Source: Xiphydria camelus (Eukaryota > Arthropoda > Insecta > Hymenoptera > Xiphydriidae). From it: 64,000 bases of DNA. This document shows, in pieces, positions 43,753 through 54,739 of this stretch. The stretch covers positions 20,274,909 to 20,338,908 of the forward strand of contig OY783199.1 in the NCBI GenBank assembly GCA_963678675.1, in the 5' to 3' direction. The position numbers were made by a program, and so were the translations under genes. Below the pieces are notes generated by a model. It made no database searches, was not told the DNA's origin, and was given only the letters and a program-made list of their open reading frames with translations. Every line of letters starts with the position of its first letter. Within the stretch, counting starts at the first letter, position 1.

Positions 43753-44216
43753 TTTACAATTAAACAGACTATGAATGCAGTCAAAAAACATTTGTTATGT
43801 AGTTATAATACCAATAATATTGTAGTTTATGATAGCCACGTACCATGGTTAAATGAACCAGGAAAGTAGATTGATAATACTACTGGTTGTTATGAATGCA
43901 GTCGAAATAACTTTTGTTATATGATTATAATGAGAATAATATTATAGTTTATGATAGCCATGTATCATAATTAAATTAAGCAGAAAAGTAGATCGATAAT
44001 ATTACTGGTTGATATGGTAATATCAACTATGTAAAAAAAGTTTGGAGACATCAATCGACTGTGCTGCAGGTTGATCTGATTGCAGCAATTGTAATCCCTT
44101 GTTACCATAACCAGAACTTCACTGTTTACAAGAATTTTGGAATCATAGTTGTTGCCGAAATCGACCATGATTTCCAGATAAATTATGGTTCTTTTCATCA
44201 GATTTTTCTCTGAGCG
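43681..44216. mobile_element. MITE, family G copy 1, with 120-bp internal tandem duplication
   Basis: TACTGAGAGAAAAGTGGGCG to CAGATTTTTCTCTGAGCG. Units 43773-43892 and 43893-44012 both begin GAATGCAGTC and match at most positions. The right half has GGAGACATCAATCGACTG, CTGATTGCAGCAATTGTAAT. Copy 2 is at 47723. Confidence 0.85.
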
Positions 44217-44493
44217 TACCAAAACTGGGCAGAGCGAAAGTAAGATCGATAGTGTATCAATTGATATGTGACTGTTAAAGGTTAAAATAAAAGTAATACG
44301 AGGAATTTTTTTCTCATCGTAATCTAATCAAGAGAGTATGAAAATCTTTATTTTTTGTCTTCAATACGAAGCATTGATTTCAAAAGGAAATGGCGTCCCG
44401 AGTAATAATATATGAAAAAATCTGTTTTTATGAATAAACTATTTCAAAGTCTAAAGATGCTTTTTATATGGTCTCTAAAGTCTGCCTAATATC
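44217..44493. other. No recognisable feature
   Basis: AT-rich, no long frame. Confidence 0.4.
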
Positions 44494-44737
44494 GTAGGTA
44501 CACCTAGCGTCAATGATTCTGATCGACCCGTTTTGGGTGTTATGGTACCTACTTCAATTGAGTCAACCGTAGTTGAACATTACGAGCGGATCTTATTTTG
44601 CCACGAAGCACTATTCAAATTATGCCTTCATGGCAAAACTCTAATATTCACTCGAATCTTTTAGCTACGGTCGATTCGGTAGAAGTACCGTCACCCAAAG
44701 CGGGTCGATCAGAATCGTTGACGCTTGGTGTACCTAC
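44494..44737. mobile_element. MITE, GTAGGTACACCTAGCGTCAA ends, ~95-bp arms
   Basis: GTACACCTAGCGTCAATGAT pairs with ATCGTTGACGCTTGGTGTAC; CTGATCGACCCGTTTTGGGT pairs with CACCCAAAGCGGGTCGATCA; CGTAGTTGAACATTACGAGC pairs with the opposite arm near 44660. 244 bp. Confidence 0.9.
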
Positions 44738-45163
44738 TTTCATCGCGCGTCTCGAAATCTTCTAATACCTACTTGTGCCAGTAAAACTGGGTGCAGTAAA
44801 TCCTTTAATCGTAACTTATAAGAAATAGAACCTAATGGAAAGTCATTGATACCGGACCTTACAATGCATCAGGACGTTGAATTTATTGAGTGATCGTAAT
44901 GGCGTCGTATGCGCTGAGACTATGGAGACCCACGTTCTCTCTTTCTCCCTCAGTCAGGAAGCGTAGAAAATCCCAAAGCACGTCAGCTCGCACGCAACTT
45001 CAGAGCTTGCGAGCAGTTATGGAGGGCGCGCGTCTGCATATTTCATGAGCAAACAGACTTCACTCCGTGGCATGCGCTGCAACCTGCACCCTTCCGCGAG
45101 ACTGTCTCGGCCTCGAGAAGTTTCGGTAGCCGAGTTTTCGAAATATTGATAGAGAAGTATTTA
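44738..45163. other. No recognisable feature
   Basis: Slightly CpG-rich near 44960-45110. No exon supported. Confidence 0.4.
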
Positions 45164-45389
45164 CACTGAGAAAAAAATTTACTTGATCGAAATAAGCGTG
45201 CCTTTGGATAGTCCCAAGAGCGTAATTTATTCGATTTAAATGAATATCGGTTGGACGCAAATATTAGATTATTGAATTAATTAGATGTTATTTGAATCAA
45301 ATCGATATTAATTTAAATCAAATAAATACGCTCTTTGGACTATCCAAACGCACGTTTATTTCGATCACAAGTACATTTTTTTCTCAGTG
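45164..45389. mobile_element. MITE, family A copy 2 (complete)
   Basis: CACTGAGAAAAAAATTTACT to ATTTTTTTCTCAGTG, 226 bp, TA at 45162-45163 and 45390-45391. TTGATCGAAATAAGCG pairs with CGTTTATTTCGATCA; GGATAGTCCCAAGAGCG pairs with CGCTCTTTGGACTATCC. Confidence 0.95.
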
Positions 45390-45455
45390 TAAGTATGAGG
45401 AGGAAAATAGAGGGGCGCGCGGGAAATAATTTTTAGAGGTATAATAGAGAAAAGC

Positions 45456-45683
45456 ATAATACTAGCAACCAGGAAAATTCAACCTTGCGTTTATGGTTGA
45501 TTTTACCACCCATTTTTCTCTTAATATATTTATAGGTATGGGAATGTCGACATATTTATTGCATACGTAATAGTAGCAGTATTATGCTTGCGTATTAATA
45601 AACAGACGTGTTTATGTGCATACATGTATACATACTCACAATAGATATCTACAAGGGTTATATAATACTCGCGAGTACATAAT
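45456..45683. repeat. Inverted duplication, right copy
   Basis: Partner of 43526-43752. It ends inside a family G terminus (AACCTTGCGTTTATGGTTGA, ACCCATTTTTCTCTTAATA), whose remainder is absent here. A family K fragment follows without gap. Confidence 0.9.
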
Positions 45684-45770
45684 AATTTTGCGTTTGAATC
45701 GGTTCACCCATTTTTTGTGTTAAAATCAACTGATTTTTGTGTCAATTCTAACATAAGAAAGGTTGAATTA
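45683..45770. mobile_element. MITE, family K, fragment 4
   Basis: AATTTTGCGTTTGAATCGGT, TTTTTTGTGTTAAAATCAAC and TTTTTGTGTCAATTCTAAC match the left part of family K. Squeezed between the inverted duplication and a family I copy. Confidence 0.65.
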
Positions 45771-45772
45771 TA

Positions 45773-46320
45773 CACTGAGAAAAATAATTGCTAGTGCCAA
45801 GAAAATGCTTCTTAAATTAAGAATATATGATTTTAAAATTTTTTAAGAATATACAAGATTCTTGATCGAAGAATATACATATGAAGGGTCCAGTGGAAAA
45901 ACGATGAGGGTCCATTTTTTTCGAAATCGATATTTTAGCGACATCTGTTAGCTTGTAACATGAAGTATCAACATATCAAACCTTACAGGGGACGAACACT
46001 GAGATTCCACTAAAAACTGTGGTTGAAAATAGGCGGCACAGTGGACTCCCGTGCGTTGTGAAACTTTAAATGTCGTGTTTCTCAACTTTTAGAAATATGG
46101 ACCCTCATCGCGTTTTTCCACTGGACCCTTCATATATTCTTGAGTCAAGGATACCACCGTGGGAACAAGAAATTCTTTCTGCGCAAAAAAAAAAACAATT
46201 ATTCGAGCCTATATCAAATATATTCTTGCACGAAGAAAACCATGCTTTAATCCTGGAATTATATCATGTTTTTGATCGAAGGAAATATTGTTTTGCCACA
46301 AGCAATTATTTCTCTCAGTG
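45773..46320. mobile_element. MITE, family I copy 1, split by an orphan MITE
   Basis: CACTGAGAAAAATAATTGCT to CAAGCAATTATTTCTCTCAGTG-type right end. TTAGTGCC/TGCCAAGAAAATGC, CCGTGGGAACAAGAAATTCT and CACGAAGAAAACCATG recur at 55117-56006. Insertion at 45878-46134. Confidence 0.85.
45878..46134. mobile_element. Orphan MITE, ATGAAGGGTCCAGTGGAAAA ends, nested in family I
   Basis: ATATGAAGGGTCCAGTGGAA is complementary to the right end, and ACGATGAGGGTCCAT pairs with ATGGACCCTCATCG. Flanked by TA (45876-45877, 46135-46136). About 257 bp; the loop has no frame of note. Confidence 0.85.
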
Positions 46321-47149
46321 CACTTTCCAATCTATGCCCGACCGTCCCTCGACCACGATTATCACGAACCAATTTCGTAGGTAGCGTTTACCACGAGCAA
46401 ATCACTTCATCGAGTGCGTGTGTGCCCGTACGTATCGCGGTCCCGGAATACGCGTCGCACGCCGGCGGCACACGCGTGAAAATTCATTTCAATTAGGATC
46501 GTCACGAGTTCGCGCGGGCGAGTAGCGAGTTGGGAATCGAAATCACGCGGCGTCTCGCGACAATGCGATATCACTCTCCGGCCCTCAAGCCGCAACAATG
46601 CGCACAATGGCCCAGCCACGCGGCTAGACGCGGCTAATATCTGCGCAACAATGGGCCCGGCGATGTTTTACAAACAGGGCCGCGCCACGTGTCCGTGCGC
46701 CCTGTCAAAACATCCCGCCTCGTAGGCCTAGGAAGGAGGTGGCCGGCGCGTGCATATTGGAACCGGGCGGTCCCGCATTAAGAGGCGAGAGACATACGCC
46801 GAATGCATGGGAAATTATGGGAATTACCGAGCGAGGAGAGCGATAGCGGTGCGGTGGCCGGTCCGCTCGTCGCCTCGGGGAATCGCTTACAGCTTCGCAG
46901 TTCGCGGGACTCGATGAGTACCATCGAACGATGTAGTTTGCATCGCTCGCCTCCCCCGATTAACTTCTCTCTTCGCGATTGCTTTTTAAGTAGGCGCGGG
47001 TGCCGAGTGCGCGCACATCGGCCACCGCCATCTAATCGCTCGCCGGCATTGTGGGAAAGTGCGTCGTGAGCGTAAGCCGCGTATAGGTAGTAGTCGCGAT
47101 TTGATAGTTTTCCGATTGGGAATACGTTCGAGTCAAAGGGGGCGTTTAT
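46321..47149. other. CpG-rich interval without recognised gene
   Basis: 46400-47080 is one of the most CpG-dense parts of the window, with frames up to 134 aa on the minus strand that mirror plus-strand ones. May be regulatory or a 5' region of an unseen gene. Confidence 0.3.
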
Positions 47150-47150
47150 A

Positions 47151-47626
47151 CACGGGAAAAAATGATGTTGCAATTTTAGCAAAACTAGATTTCATTGAGG
47201 ACATTTTGCTATCGTGACAAAAATATTATCTGCGGCAGAGAAAAAGATACCTATGTTCTATTCGTAGTATAATACAAATATTTGCTGGGACAGAAAACAT
47301 TTTGATCGAAAATACTTCATTGTGACTGCAGTTACATTTGCTGCCACACTGAGAAAAAAAAAGATTAAAATTTATTCTGTCAGAAGAGGATAATCTGAGT
47401 ACGAAAGGTAAAACAGATCAAAAATTATCCTTCCAGGGTATACAATTTAATCTTCCTTAGAATAATTTTCGATCCACTTTACTTTTCGTACTCAGATTAT
47501 CCTTCTGACAGAATAATTTTTAATCTTTTTTTTTTCTCAGTGCACTGATAATATTTTTGTCACGACAGTGAAAGGTTCTCAGCAACGACTAATTTTGCTG
47601 TGACTGCAAAATCATTTTTTTTACAT
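47151..47626. mobile_element. MITE, CACGGGAAAAAATGATG ends, split by a second MITE
   Basis: ATGTTGCAATTTTAGCAAAA pairs with TTTTGCTGTGACTGCAAAATCA; TATCGTGACAAAAATATTAT pairs with ATAATATTTTTGTCACGACA. TA on both sides (47149-47150, 47627-47628). Insert at 47347-47542. Confidence 0.85.
47347..47542. mobile_element. Nested MITE, near-perfect palindrome with CACTGAGAAAAA ends
   Basis: CACTGAGAAAAAAAAAGATT to AATCTTTTTTTTTTCTCAGTG-type right end. TTATTCTGTCAGAAGAGGAT pairs with ATCCTTCTGACAGAATAATT; GATAATCTGAGTACGAAA with TTTCGTACTCAGATTATC. The flanking repeat is CA/CA (47345-47346, 47543-47544), not TA. Confidence 0.9.
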
Positions 47627-47722
47627 GTACTGCGCCGAGAATAAAAATTCTTTGGTTTGATTGAACGCGCATTTGCCTATTTTGTGCTATATCATGCAAT
47701 TGTTTCGAATTTACTGTATGTA

Positions 47723-48323
47723 CATTGAGAAAAAGTTCAAGGTTGCTAATTCCATATTTGCGATTAAACGGACTATGAATGCAGTCGAAATAACTTTTCT
47801 TGCACAGTTATAGTAACAGTAAGGTTGCAATTTGTGATAGCTGTGTACCATAGTTAAATTAGCCACAAAAGTAGATCAATAGTACCTATTACTACATGGT
47901 AACGTTCAATTATACAGAGTTGTCTAAGAAGAAGGATCGGTGTATGGCCTAAAACGACTAACATTGGGCTATTTCATATTTTTTCCCGCTGTTTGATTAA
48001 GTTTCTCTTGATAACGAATTTAACAGCTCCCATTATAAAAAAAAACTTGACCAAGCTGGGGAAAAACAATGATATATCTCGATATTAGTCGCTTTAGGCT
48101 ACACACCAATCTTGCCTCTTAGGTAACATGTCATGTATAAGAAAAGGTTGGAGACATTTATTGATCATGCTGCAGATTGGTCTGATTGCAGCAATCTTAA
48201 TCTCTTGTAACTATAACCAGAATTTTACTGCTTAGAACAACTATGGAATCATAGTTGGCGCCAAAATCGACCACGATTTCTGGTGATATTATGGTTGTTT
48301 CAACCAGATCTCTTTCTTTGAGT
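47723..48323. mobile_element. MITE, family G copy 2, split by an orphan MITE
   Basis: CATTGAGAAAAAGTTCAAGG to CCAGATCTCTTTCTTTGAGTC. It has a single GAATGCAGTCGAAATAAC unit, where copy 1 has two. The right half matches copy 1 (ATGCTGCAGATTGGTCTGAT). Insert 47915-48135. Confidence 0.85.
47915..48135. mobile_element. Orphan MITE, CAGAGTTGTCTAAGAAGAAG ends, nested in family G
   Basis: TCTAAGAAGAAGGATCGGTG pairs with CACCAATCTTGCCTCTTAGG; GGCCTAAAACGACTAA with TTAGTCGCTTTAGGC. TA flanks at 47913-47914 and 48136-48137. 221 bp. Confidence 0.8.
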
Positions 48324-49142
48324 CTATTTCATCTAAATAAATGTTTATTTTATTGAATTTCGGTATAACTTTTTGTAGTTTCTTTGGTATTAGAAGAAAT
48401 TGCAATACAGTTTTTGGCCACTCCTGAAAAAATGCTAATATGGACAAACTGCTTTTTGAAAGTCTGCTCCTCATATATAATCAAATGCAAAAATCTTTGG
48501 AAATTATCGGAACGAAAAATCGAATTATCCGGTTTCTCGAACACGTCATTCACATGAAAACCACTTAAAAATATCATCGTTACATTGACAGGATTTTGAA
48601 ACTTTGGTTCAAAGGAATTTAATTTACGCTATGTGTAATTTATTTTTCAATTACCGACAAACAACATTTCTAATAGTCTCGCTCTATAGGGGTATAGACC
48701 GCGTAAGGGGTAGGCACTTGAACTATACGTATGTATAGATACACGCGTCGCGTAACCACCGCAACGTACGTGCCAACACATTCGTCGCAGACTAGTCGAC
48801 CAATCCCGGTAATTCCAATTTACGATACGTTTACGGGCGCTAATTATCTGATTTATCGTCGATAGGCATCAGCGCGATTACCATCGCCGTTCGGATTTAT
48901 TTATCAAGCGCCATCCCAAATCTAAATAAGGGATTCGAATCACGTCGATCGGCGATCGATGATGAATTCGATATCGAGTATGGTATGCTCATCCGCTCAT
49001 CCATCCAAAAATAAGAGTCGACGGCTCGATTAGTATTTCTGATAGATATATGATTGCGCTTAATAAGGTACTTCTAATCGTAGATCACTCTCTCTTTTGC
49101 TGTCATATATCTATACAATCATATCGATAGTCCCGATTTATA
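48324..49142. other. Unique-looking interval, no gene recognised
   Basis: AT-rich to 48650, then mixed. Two overlapping minus-strand frames (61 and 75 aa) lack domains. Confidence 0.35.
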
Positions 49143-49500
49143 CACAGTTAGAATCTTTTGTTTAAATCGGTCCTTGCATGTTAAAATAAACTTATTTTTT
49201 TTCGGTTAATTTAATACATTGAAAACAAAATTTGCTTCATTCAACCATCAGTGAAGTTTAATACGGTAAACCTCACGGTGCAATTGTTTCAACATCGCAA
49301 GAGTGCAAGGAAAAATAAATAGAGTTGAAGCAATCAAATTGAAGTTGAAACAAGTGAATATCCACTTGAAATAATTACACCATGAGGTTTACCGTATTCA
49401 ACCTTACCGATGTTTGTTACCGATGTTTGATTAAAGCAAATTTTGTTGCAGTGTATTCTTTGTATTTATTTTTCGTATCAGAGTTACTGATGTTTACATA
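49143..49500. mobile_element. MITE, family K copy 5, split by another MITE
   Basis: CACAGTTAGAATCTTTTG, AAATCGGTCCTTGCATGTTA, then the insertion, then TTCTTTGTATTTATTTTTCG. The junction without the insert reads TTTAATATTCTTTG, matching other K copies. Confidence 0.75.
49217..49453. mobile_element. MITE nested in family K, CATTGAAAACAAAATTTGC ends
   Basis: CATTGAAAACAAAATTTGCT pairs with GCAAATTTTGTTGCAGTG; TACGGTAAACCTCACGGTGC pairs with CACCATGAGGTTTACCGTA. TA at 49215-49216 and 49454-49455. 237 bp. Confidence 0.9.
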
Positions 49501-49509
49501 GTTTAACAT

Positions 49510-49690
49510 ATTGTATTTAAATTGGCCCACAGGCATTCTCTTGTATATTAAAAGCAACTAATTCTTTGTGTTAATTTGACATTTTTTGTGTTACTTTTAA
49601 CATTCTTTGTCTTCATTTTAATAAAAAAGAAAACGTATTAACATGAAAAATCAGTTGATTTTAACACAAAATGTTCAACTATTTAGACAT
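49510..49690. mobile_element. MITE, family K copy 6
   Basis: TAAATTGGCCCACAGGCATT, CTTGTATATTAAAAGCAACT and the partner ATCAGTTGATTTTAACACAA. The ends are eroded. Confidence 0.7.
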
Positions 49691-50452
49691 CAGTAACCGT
49701 AATACGTGAAATTATATTAATACTAAAATGAAAAATTTCAATAATGATTACTCTACAAAATGACATGACAAAGTTAATTGTGACTAAACTATAATTTATA
49801 AATAGTTTAATTATTTCGTACTTGTTAAATCGTCGCAGCGACATGACTAGACCTTAGTTCCAAGGGGAACGTTCGCCGTTAGAACGTTAGTTATCCGTAT
49901 TGTGCAGATAGGCATACGCGGTTAACTGGTTTATTAGATAAATCTTATCCGACTATAATCGTGCGGTCGGTGCGTATATTAGGTAATTGAATGATACTAC
50001 CCCCTCCTCGAGTAGGGCAAAGAACAGGTGGTAAGCGCGCAGCAAGGGGTAGCACGCGTCAATCCACCCCCGTGGTAAGCCGTGGCGCGGGCTATGCGTC
50101 GACTCTATGGGGTCTAGAGGGCACAGCTGGATGCCGTGTAAACGCTTGCACACCCCCTCCCTCGTACGAGCGGCGCGGCCACTTGAAAAACCCCGAACCC
50201 CCGTGGCGACGCGACGCGACGTCGCGATATTCACGGCTTCGAACCCTTCGTCGCGATTCGTTCTGTCTTATACGTGCGGTGCAGATAAACGCGGTGTTTA
50301 GCATTTAGGGAATTCTAGAAAATTTGGAATTTTACGAGGGCAATTTACGTGTCATTGAAAAGCCACGGGAAAAGTGGAAAAATTGAATAATTTCAGAAAT
50401 TATTTAATTACTTTAATTATTTATTTGACTTCGATTTATACGCCTGCACTCA
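49691..50452. other. CpG-rich interval without recognised gene
   Basis: 49990-50300 is CpG-rich with frames of 64-105 aa on both strands. No domain. Confidence 0.3.
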
Positions 50453-50657
50453 CACTGAGAAAAAGAGATTACTAAGACTATGTTCATTTCATTGAAATAA
50501 ATATCGATTAGGTATAGATTAAAATATTATTCAATTCAATTAATAATAATTATATAAATCTAATCAATATTCATCCGAATCAAATAAATATGCTCTCAGG
50601 ATTATTATTAAATAATTAAAAACATTCATTTGAATTTAACAAATCTTTTTCTCACTT
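50453..50657. mobile_element. MITE, family A copy 3 (diverged)
   Basis: CACTGAGAAAAAGAGATTAC to AATCTTTTTCTCACTTAG. ATTGAAATAAATATCGATTA and GAATCAAATAAATATGCTC match copy 2. Confidence 0.7.
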
Positions 50658-50965
50658 AGGCGTCTGATAAAAAATATTATTTTAGACTGAATATTCCACT
50701 AAGTTCAAGGAACTTTACTTTAAAATTTCGCTAGAAGTTTTATTCGTTCATTACTTTCCCATTAATTATTGCAAAAAAATTACTAAAAAATAAGGGAGCG
50801 ATGGAATATTGATTGAGAATATGCAGCACAACACATCATTGGAGGAATTACACTCCTTGTTCTATGTACGAGGGCAAAGAGACGATTGACTAGGAAAGAG
50901 ATAGATTAAACTTTACACGTCTCACACACGAAGTGGCCAATATATACATAGGTTCTTTGAATCCT

Positions 50966-50968
<3 letters not shown>
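50658..50968. other. No recognisable feature
   Basis: AT-rich then mixed; no frame of note. Confidence 0.4.

Positions 50969-51025
<57 letters not shown>
50969..51025. repeat. Long (TC)n microsatellite, ~28 units
   Basis: The longest simple repeat of the window. It produces an RERERE tract in a 112-aa minus-strand frame (50922-51260) that is not a gene. Confidence 0.98.
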
Positions 51026-51027
<2 letters not shown>

Positions 51028-51713
51028 ACGTAGATAAATACTTCCCGCTCTGATGAAATCGTAGCAGACTTTGCCCCCCGAGAAAGCATTGTCCCGTATT
51101 TCATCGCATTGCCAGACGCGAATGAGCCGTCAAACTTTTCCCGTAGTTCTACGCGATAAGAAAATATTGCTATACGAGACGATAGCGTATAGAGAGGGTC
51201 GCACACGCGTGGCTGGTTGGTGATGGATCGTGCTCGCTCGCGGAACAACGTTTGGCCCAACCAAACCTTATTGTACCATATATTGTATTACGTCCAACCA
51301 TCGAATATTACCATCTCGCTAATCTGTGTACCAATATTCCGGGAACTTTATATGGACGCAACTTTCCGTGATTGATCGATTGCTGTGTGTTCGTGATATA
51401 TCTTTTCCAGAAACTTACGTTATGTGCTTTTTCCTCAAAAAAAAATTCTGTAATACCATCGCTGTATGTACCTAATATGTTTCCGTCTATTAAGTTTTCA
51501 TTTTTTTAGTGATAAAACTTTTCTTTTATGGTCGATACTTATTAGATAGAATTCAGTTGGAACACTAATGTTTTGATTGCGGATTTAAAATATTTGGGCA
51601 AAATTATTTGTCCCGTATTTTTTCATTTTTCGCTTTATTTGAGCTAGAAAACGATATTGAGGAAAGTAGCTACGACCTCGTTTAGTAAAGTAATCTCCCT
51701 CGTACAAATTGCT
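51026..51713. other. No recognisable gene
   Basis: 51580-51670 carries, in reverse, the CCGTATTTTTTCATTTTTCG / GAGCTAGAAAACGATATTGA block seen inside the TA-CAGT element (22486-23050). Confidence 0.4.
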
Positions 51714-52090
51714 TTACTGAGAACAAAATTTAATTGAAGCAATGAATATTTAATTGAATTCATCACATAAATTACTTGCGGGGTCGAAAGAAATTATTTA
51801 TTCACAATAATAAAATGGTAAAATGAATAAAAGAAATTAAATTACTTGAAAGAACTACTAAGTTATTTGAAATAATTTATTAAATATTTGAAGTAATAAA
51901 ATGCCATCACGTAAGTGATTTAATTAATCTACAATATATAAATTTTCATTGATTCAATGTAATTCAATTGTTTGATTTAATGATATTTATAATTGCAACA
52001 ATTACATCACATTATTCGATTTAATACTTGGCTTCAACTAAACCACATAGTTCATTCAAATAGTTTCGAGCATTGTTGATGATTTTATCA
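51714..52090. mobile_element. Possible MITE related to family H
   Basis: TTTACTGAGAACAAAATTTA and AAATTACTTGCGGGGTCGAA, AAATTATTTATTCAC resemble family H (ACTTGTGGGGTCGTAAATAA). Right end uncertain. Confidence 0.45.
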
Positions 52091-52258
52091 ATAGGGGAAA
52101 GTGGGGTAAAACCGAGCACTTGAACTAGCTTCTGCCTTTTAGTAGAAAGCACAGAGCCAGTTCTACATAGAAGTGCACTAAAGTTAGCCCCGGCTTAGGT
52201 ATAACATTTCCATGTATTTCTAATTGAGTTCAACCTGAAGGAAGTTTATAGTCAACCT

Positions 52259-52430
52259 TTATATCTGTACCTCAGAGCCAGAGTATGTTACTTAAGTCCA
52301 TTTTTGCCGAAAATGGGTTTTACATGTTAAATAATAATATTAATATTTAATTAATATTTTAAACTCAACTATCTCAAAACTAAAAATCTGGACTTATATA
52401 ATATACTCTGGCTCTGAGGTACAGATATAG
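52259..52430. mobile_element. Short hairpin MITE, TATATCTGTACCTCAGAGCC ends
   Basis: TATATCTGTACCTCAGAGCC and AGAGTATGTTACTTAAGTCC pair with the right end; arms about 40 bp. AT-rich loop. 172 bp. Confidence 0.85.
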
Positions 52431-52671
52431 AATCGCCCTATACGACCAGGGCGATTAAGTATCCGGTCACACTCCAACATCCTTAAACAAGCAACGATAA
52501 AAAATCATATTTTGCATATCGCGATGTAGACTCGGCTGATGATCAGTTTATAAAATCGTCTAGTCTTAATTTAACATTTGATAAGTTCATCAACGATTGA
52601 GACGTTTAAGAATTTTTCGATCGCATTTGGATGGCATGGAAATTAAAAATTGTCTGGCATTAATTGAGAAA

Positions 52672-53017
52672 CACTGATAAAAATAATTACCAAATATTTG
52701 ATTGATATGTGAATAACAAAGTATTTTTCTTGCAACAGTAGAAGTTCGATTGTCATAATCAAACATTTTGAAATAATGTATTGCAACAACCAACATTTAC
52801 TTATCGTAGCCAAACATTTGGTTGATTTGTGAACAACAAATTATTTTTATTGCAGCAATAAAGGTTTGATTGTCATAATCAAACATTTTGAAACAATGTA
52901 TTGCTACGACTAACGTGTATTTGTCATAATCGAACTTTTGTTGTCGCTATAAAAATATTTGGTTATTCATGTATCAATTAAACGCTCGATTGACGCTACT
53001 AATCATTTTTCTCAGTG
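52672..53017. mobile_element. MITE, family F copy 2, with 120-bp internal tandem duplication
   Basis: CACTGATAAAAATAATTACC to AATCATTTTTCTCAGTG. Units 52689-52808 and 52809-52928 align without gaps (CCAAATATTTGATTGATATG / CCAAACATTTGGTTGATTTG). Copies 1 and 3 have one unit. Confidence 0.9.
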
Positions 53018-53407
53018 TAATAATTGATTATGCTCCAATTCAATTTGGGTCCGAGGTGTTCGCGGTGTCTTATTCGATATATCGTAATTAGAGCAATATT
53101 TATTGCACGTATATCGACGGTCGATCCCTCATCGTGTATATTGGCGCCATTTTACTTCCATTTACTGGAATTTTTCGAAACGCGACGACACTTCGATCAA
53201 TATTTACTCAGCCGGAATCGAACCGCGTCACTCGACCTTCCGTGTGTACATCGTATAATCATATGCAAATGTGCGACTACATACGGTCCGCGGTTGCGTC
53301 TCTCCTTGCGTGTCTATTAGAACTAAAACTAATGCATCACACGAAAGAGACTAATAGGTATCACGCGTCTAGGTACGTGTCGGATTGCGGGGGACTTAAA
53401 ATGATGG
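53018..53407. other. Unique-looking interval, no gene recognised
   Basis: Two overlapping plus-strand frames (98 and 93 aa) without domain. Confidence 0.35.
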
Positions 53408-53583
53408 TAGGTTAAAATGACAAAATGCATTTAGTTAAATACTGGCCAGTTGAATAAAATATTTTGTTATTTTAACCACAAAGTGGTCAGTTTAACCAAA
53501 CAGATGGAGGATCCATTTTCATCAAACAGGTTGGTCGTCGTCTCTAAGATTTTGGTTAAATTTACCAATTTCTTTTCTCAGTA
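53408..53583. mobile_element. MITE, family D copy 4 (inverted, shortened)
   Basis: GGTTAAAATGACAAAATGCA, AACAGATGGAGGATCCATTT and AATTTCTTTTCTCAGTA. Left terminus missing; the repeated TAGAATAACT block is reduced. Confidence 0.8.
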
Positions 53584-54244
53584 TAGGAGGCATAATTATA
53601 TAGCTATACACTTTTCTATTACGCCTACATACATAATAGACATACTTAGTCGATCGTATTCATTTATTCGAAAGTTCTTGTTCAGGATTAGAAATGATGG
53701 CGGATAATTTTTAGCGTTCTATATGGGGAAATGTGGAGTCGACGTGTCACTTGGAAAACATTTATTCTTAGACAATTCTTAATTTCTCATGGTTTAAGAT
53801 TTTTGACACAGTGTAATATATTTCTTGCATCCCAAAAAATTCATTTCTCGCAATTGTACCTCATTGGTCGGACGCGTTAACGATGTCCTCGAAGGAGGTC
53901 TTACGGCACGCACGGAATCCTTCTGATTCGCCCGAGTCTATATGCTGCTGCAGGTATGTGTACACGCGCGGAATAAGGTGCGAAAAGAATTCCAGATCAC
54001 TCGCTAACCAGAACACCCGATATATTTGCGGTAGGAATTATTGCCACGTACCGGCCGACCAATAGTAACGCCTCGCCAATCGGCTACGAGTACCGTCTCA
54101 CCCGTGCTAAACGTTCGTAATGAGTGATTATCTCGGTTAGTCTGGTTAACACATGGTGCCAAGGTAGCGAGACGGCATATAGATATGATGTACCTGACGT
54201 GCTCTTCTGTAACGACACGTGCCCGCCTATACGATATGCCCCTG
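53584..54244. other. No recognisable feature
   Basis: Mixed composition with CpG-richer 53870-54240. Frames of 60 aa or so. Confidence 0.35.
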
Positions 54245-54655
54245 ACGCAATGGGCATGTTCACGATTTTTTTTTTTGCTTATTCGTTAATACTTTTTGTG
54301 CTTATTAATAAGATGTGTTTGTTTTTTTTTCTGAGCACTAATTTCTTTTTTTTTAGTGTTTAAAGTTTGACTTCGATTCAAACGAAATCCTTAGTGACGT
54401 CACTAAAGCCACTGGCAAGAGCCCAAACCCGGGTTTGTGAATGGTGGAGAATCTGTTGCGCGACTCTGATTGGTCAGTTAAAATGGCGGTGAAAGTGCGA
54501 CGCTTTAAAACGAATGCCTTTTTTAACATCTCAAAAATACTGGAAAAACATTATTTTAATGACCCATTTTTTACCTACATTACTTTAATACCCTAATCTT
54601 CCGATTCATGTACTTTAAACAGCTGTACAAAAAGTTGTAAACATGCCCATTGCAC
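54245..54655. mobile_element. MITE, CAATGGGCATGTTCAC ends
   Basis: ACGCAATGGGCATGTTCACG pairs with GTAAACATGCCCATTGCACG, about 20 bp. It contains a perfect palindrome CTTAGTGACGTCACTAAG around a CREB/ATF consensus (near 54391). The T-run rich left half has an artificial frame. Confidence 0.75.
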
Positions 54656-54739
54656 GCGTGCACTCCACCGTGAAGCCTACGAGAGCCGCTACGTGAAACT
54701 CGTTACTGGTAATGGAAGTCAACGGGCCTTCTTAATTTG

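Noticed and set aside
50922..51260. 112-aa minus-strand frame
   Set aside because: Its RERERE tract is the long TC microsatellite read on the other strand.
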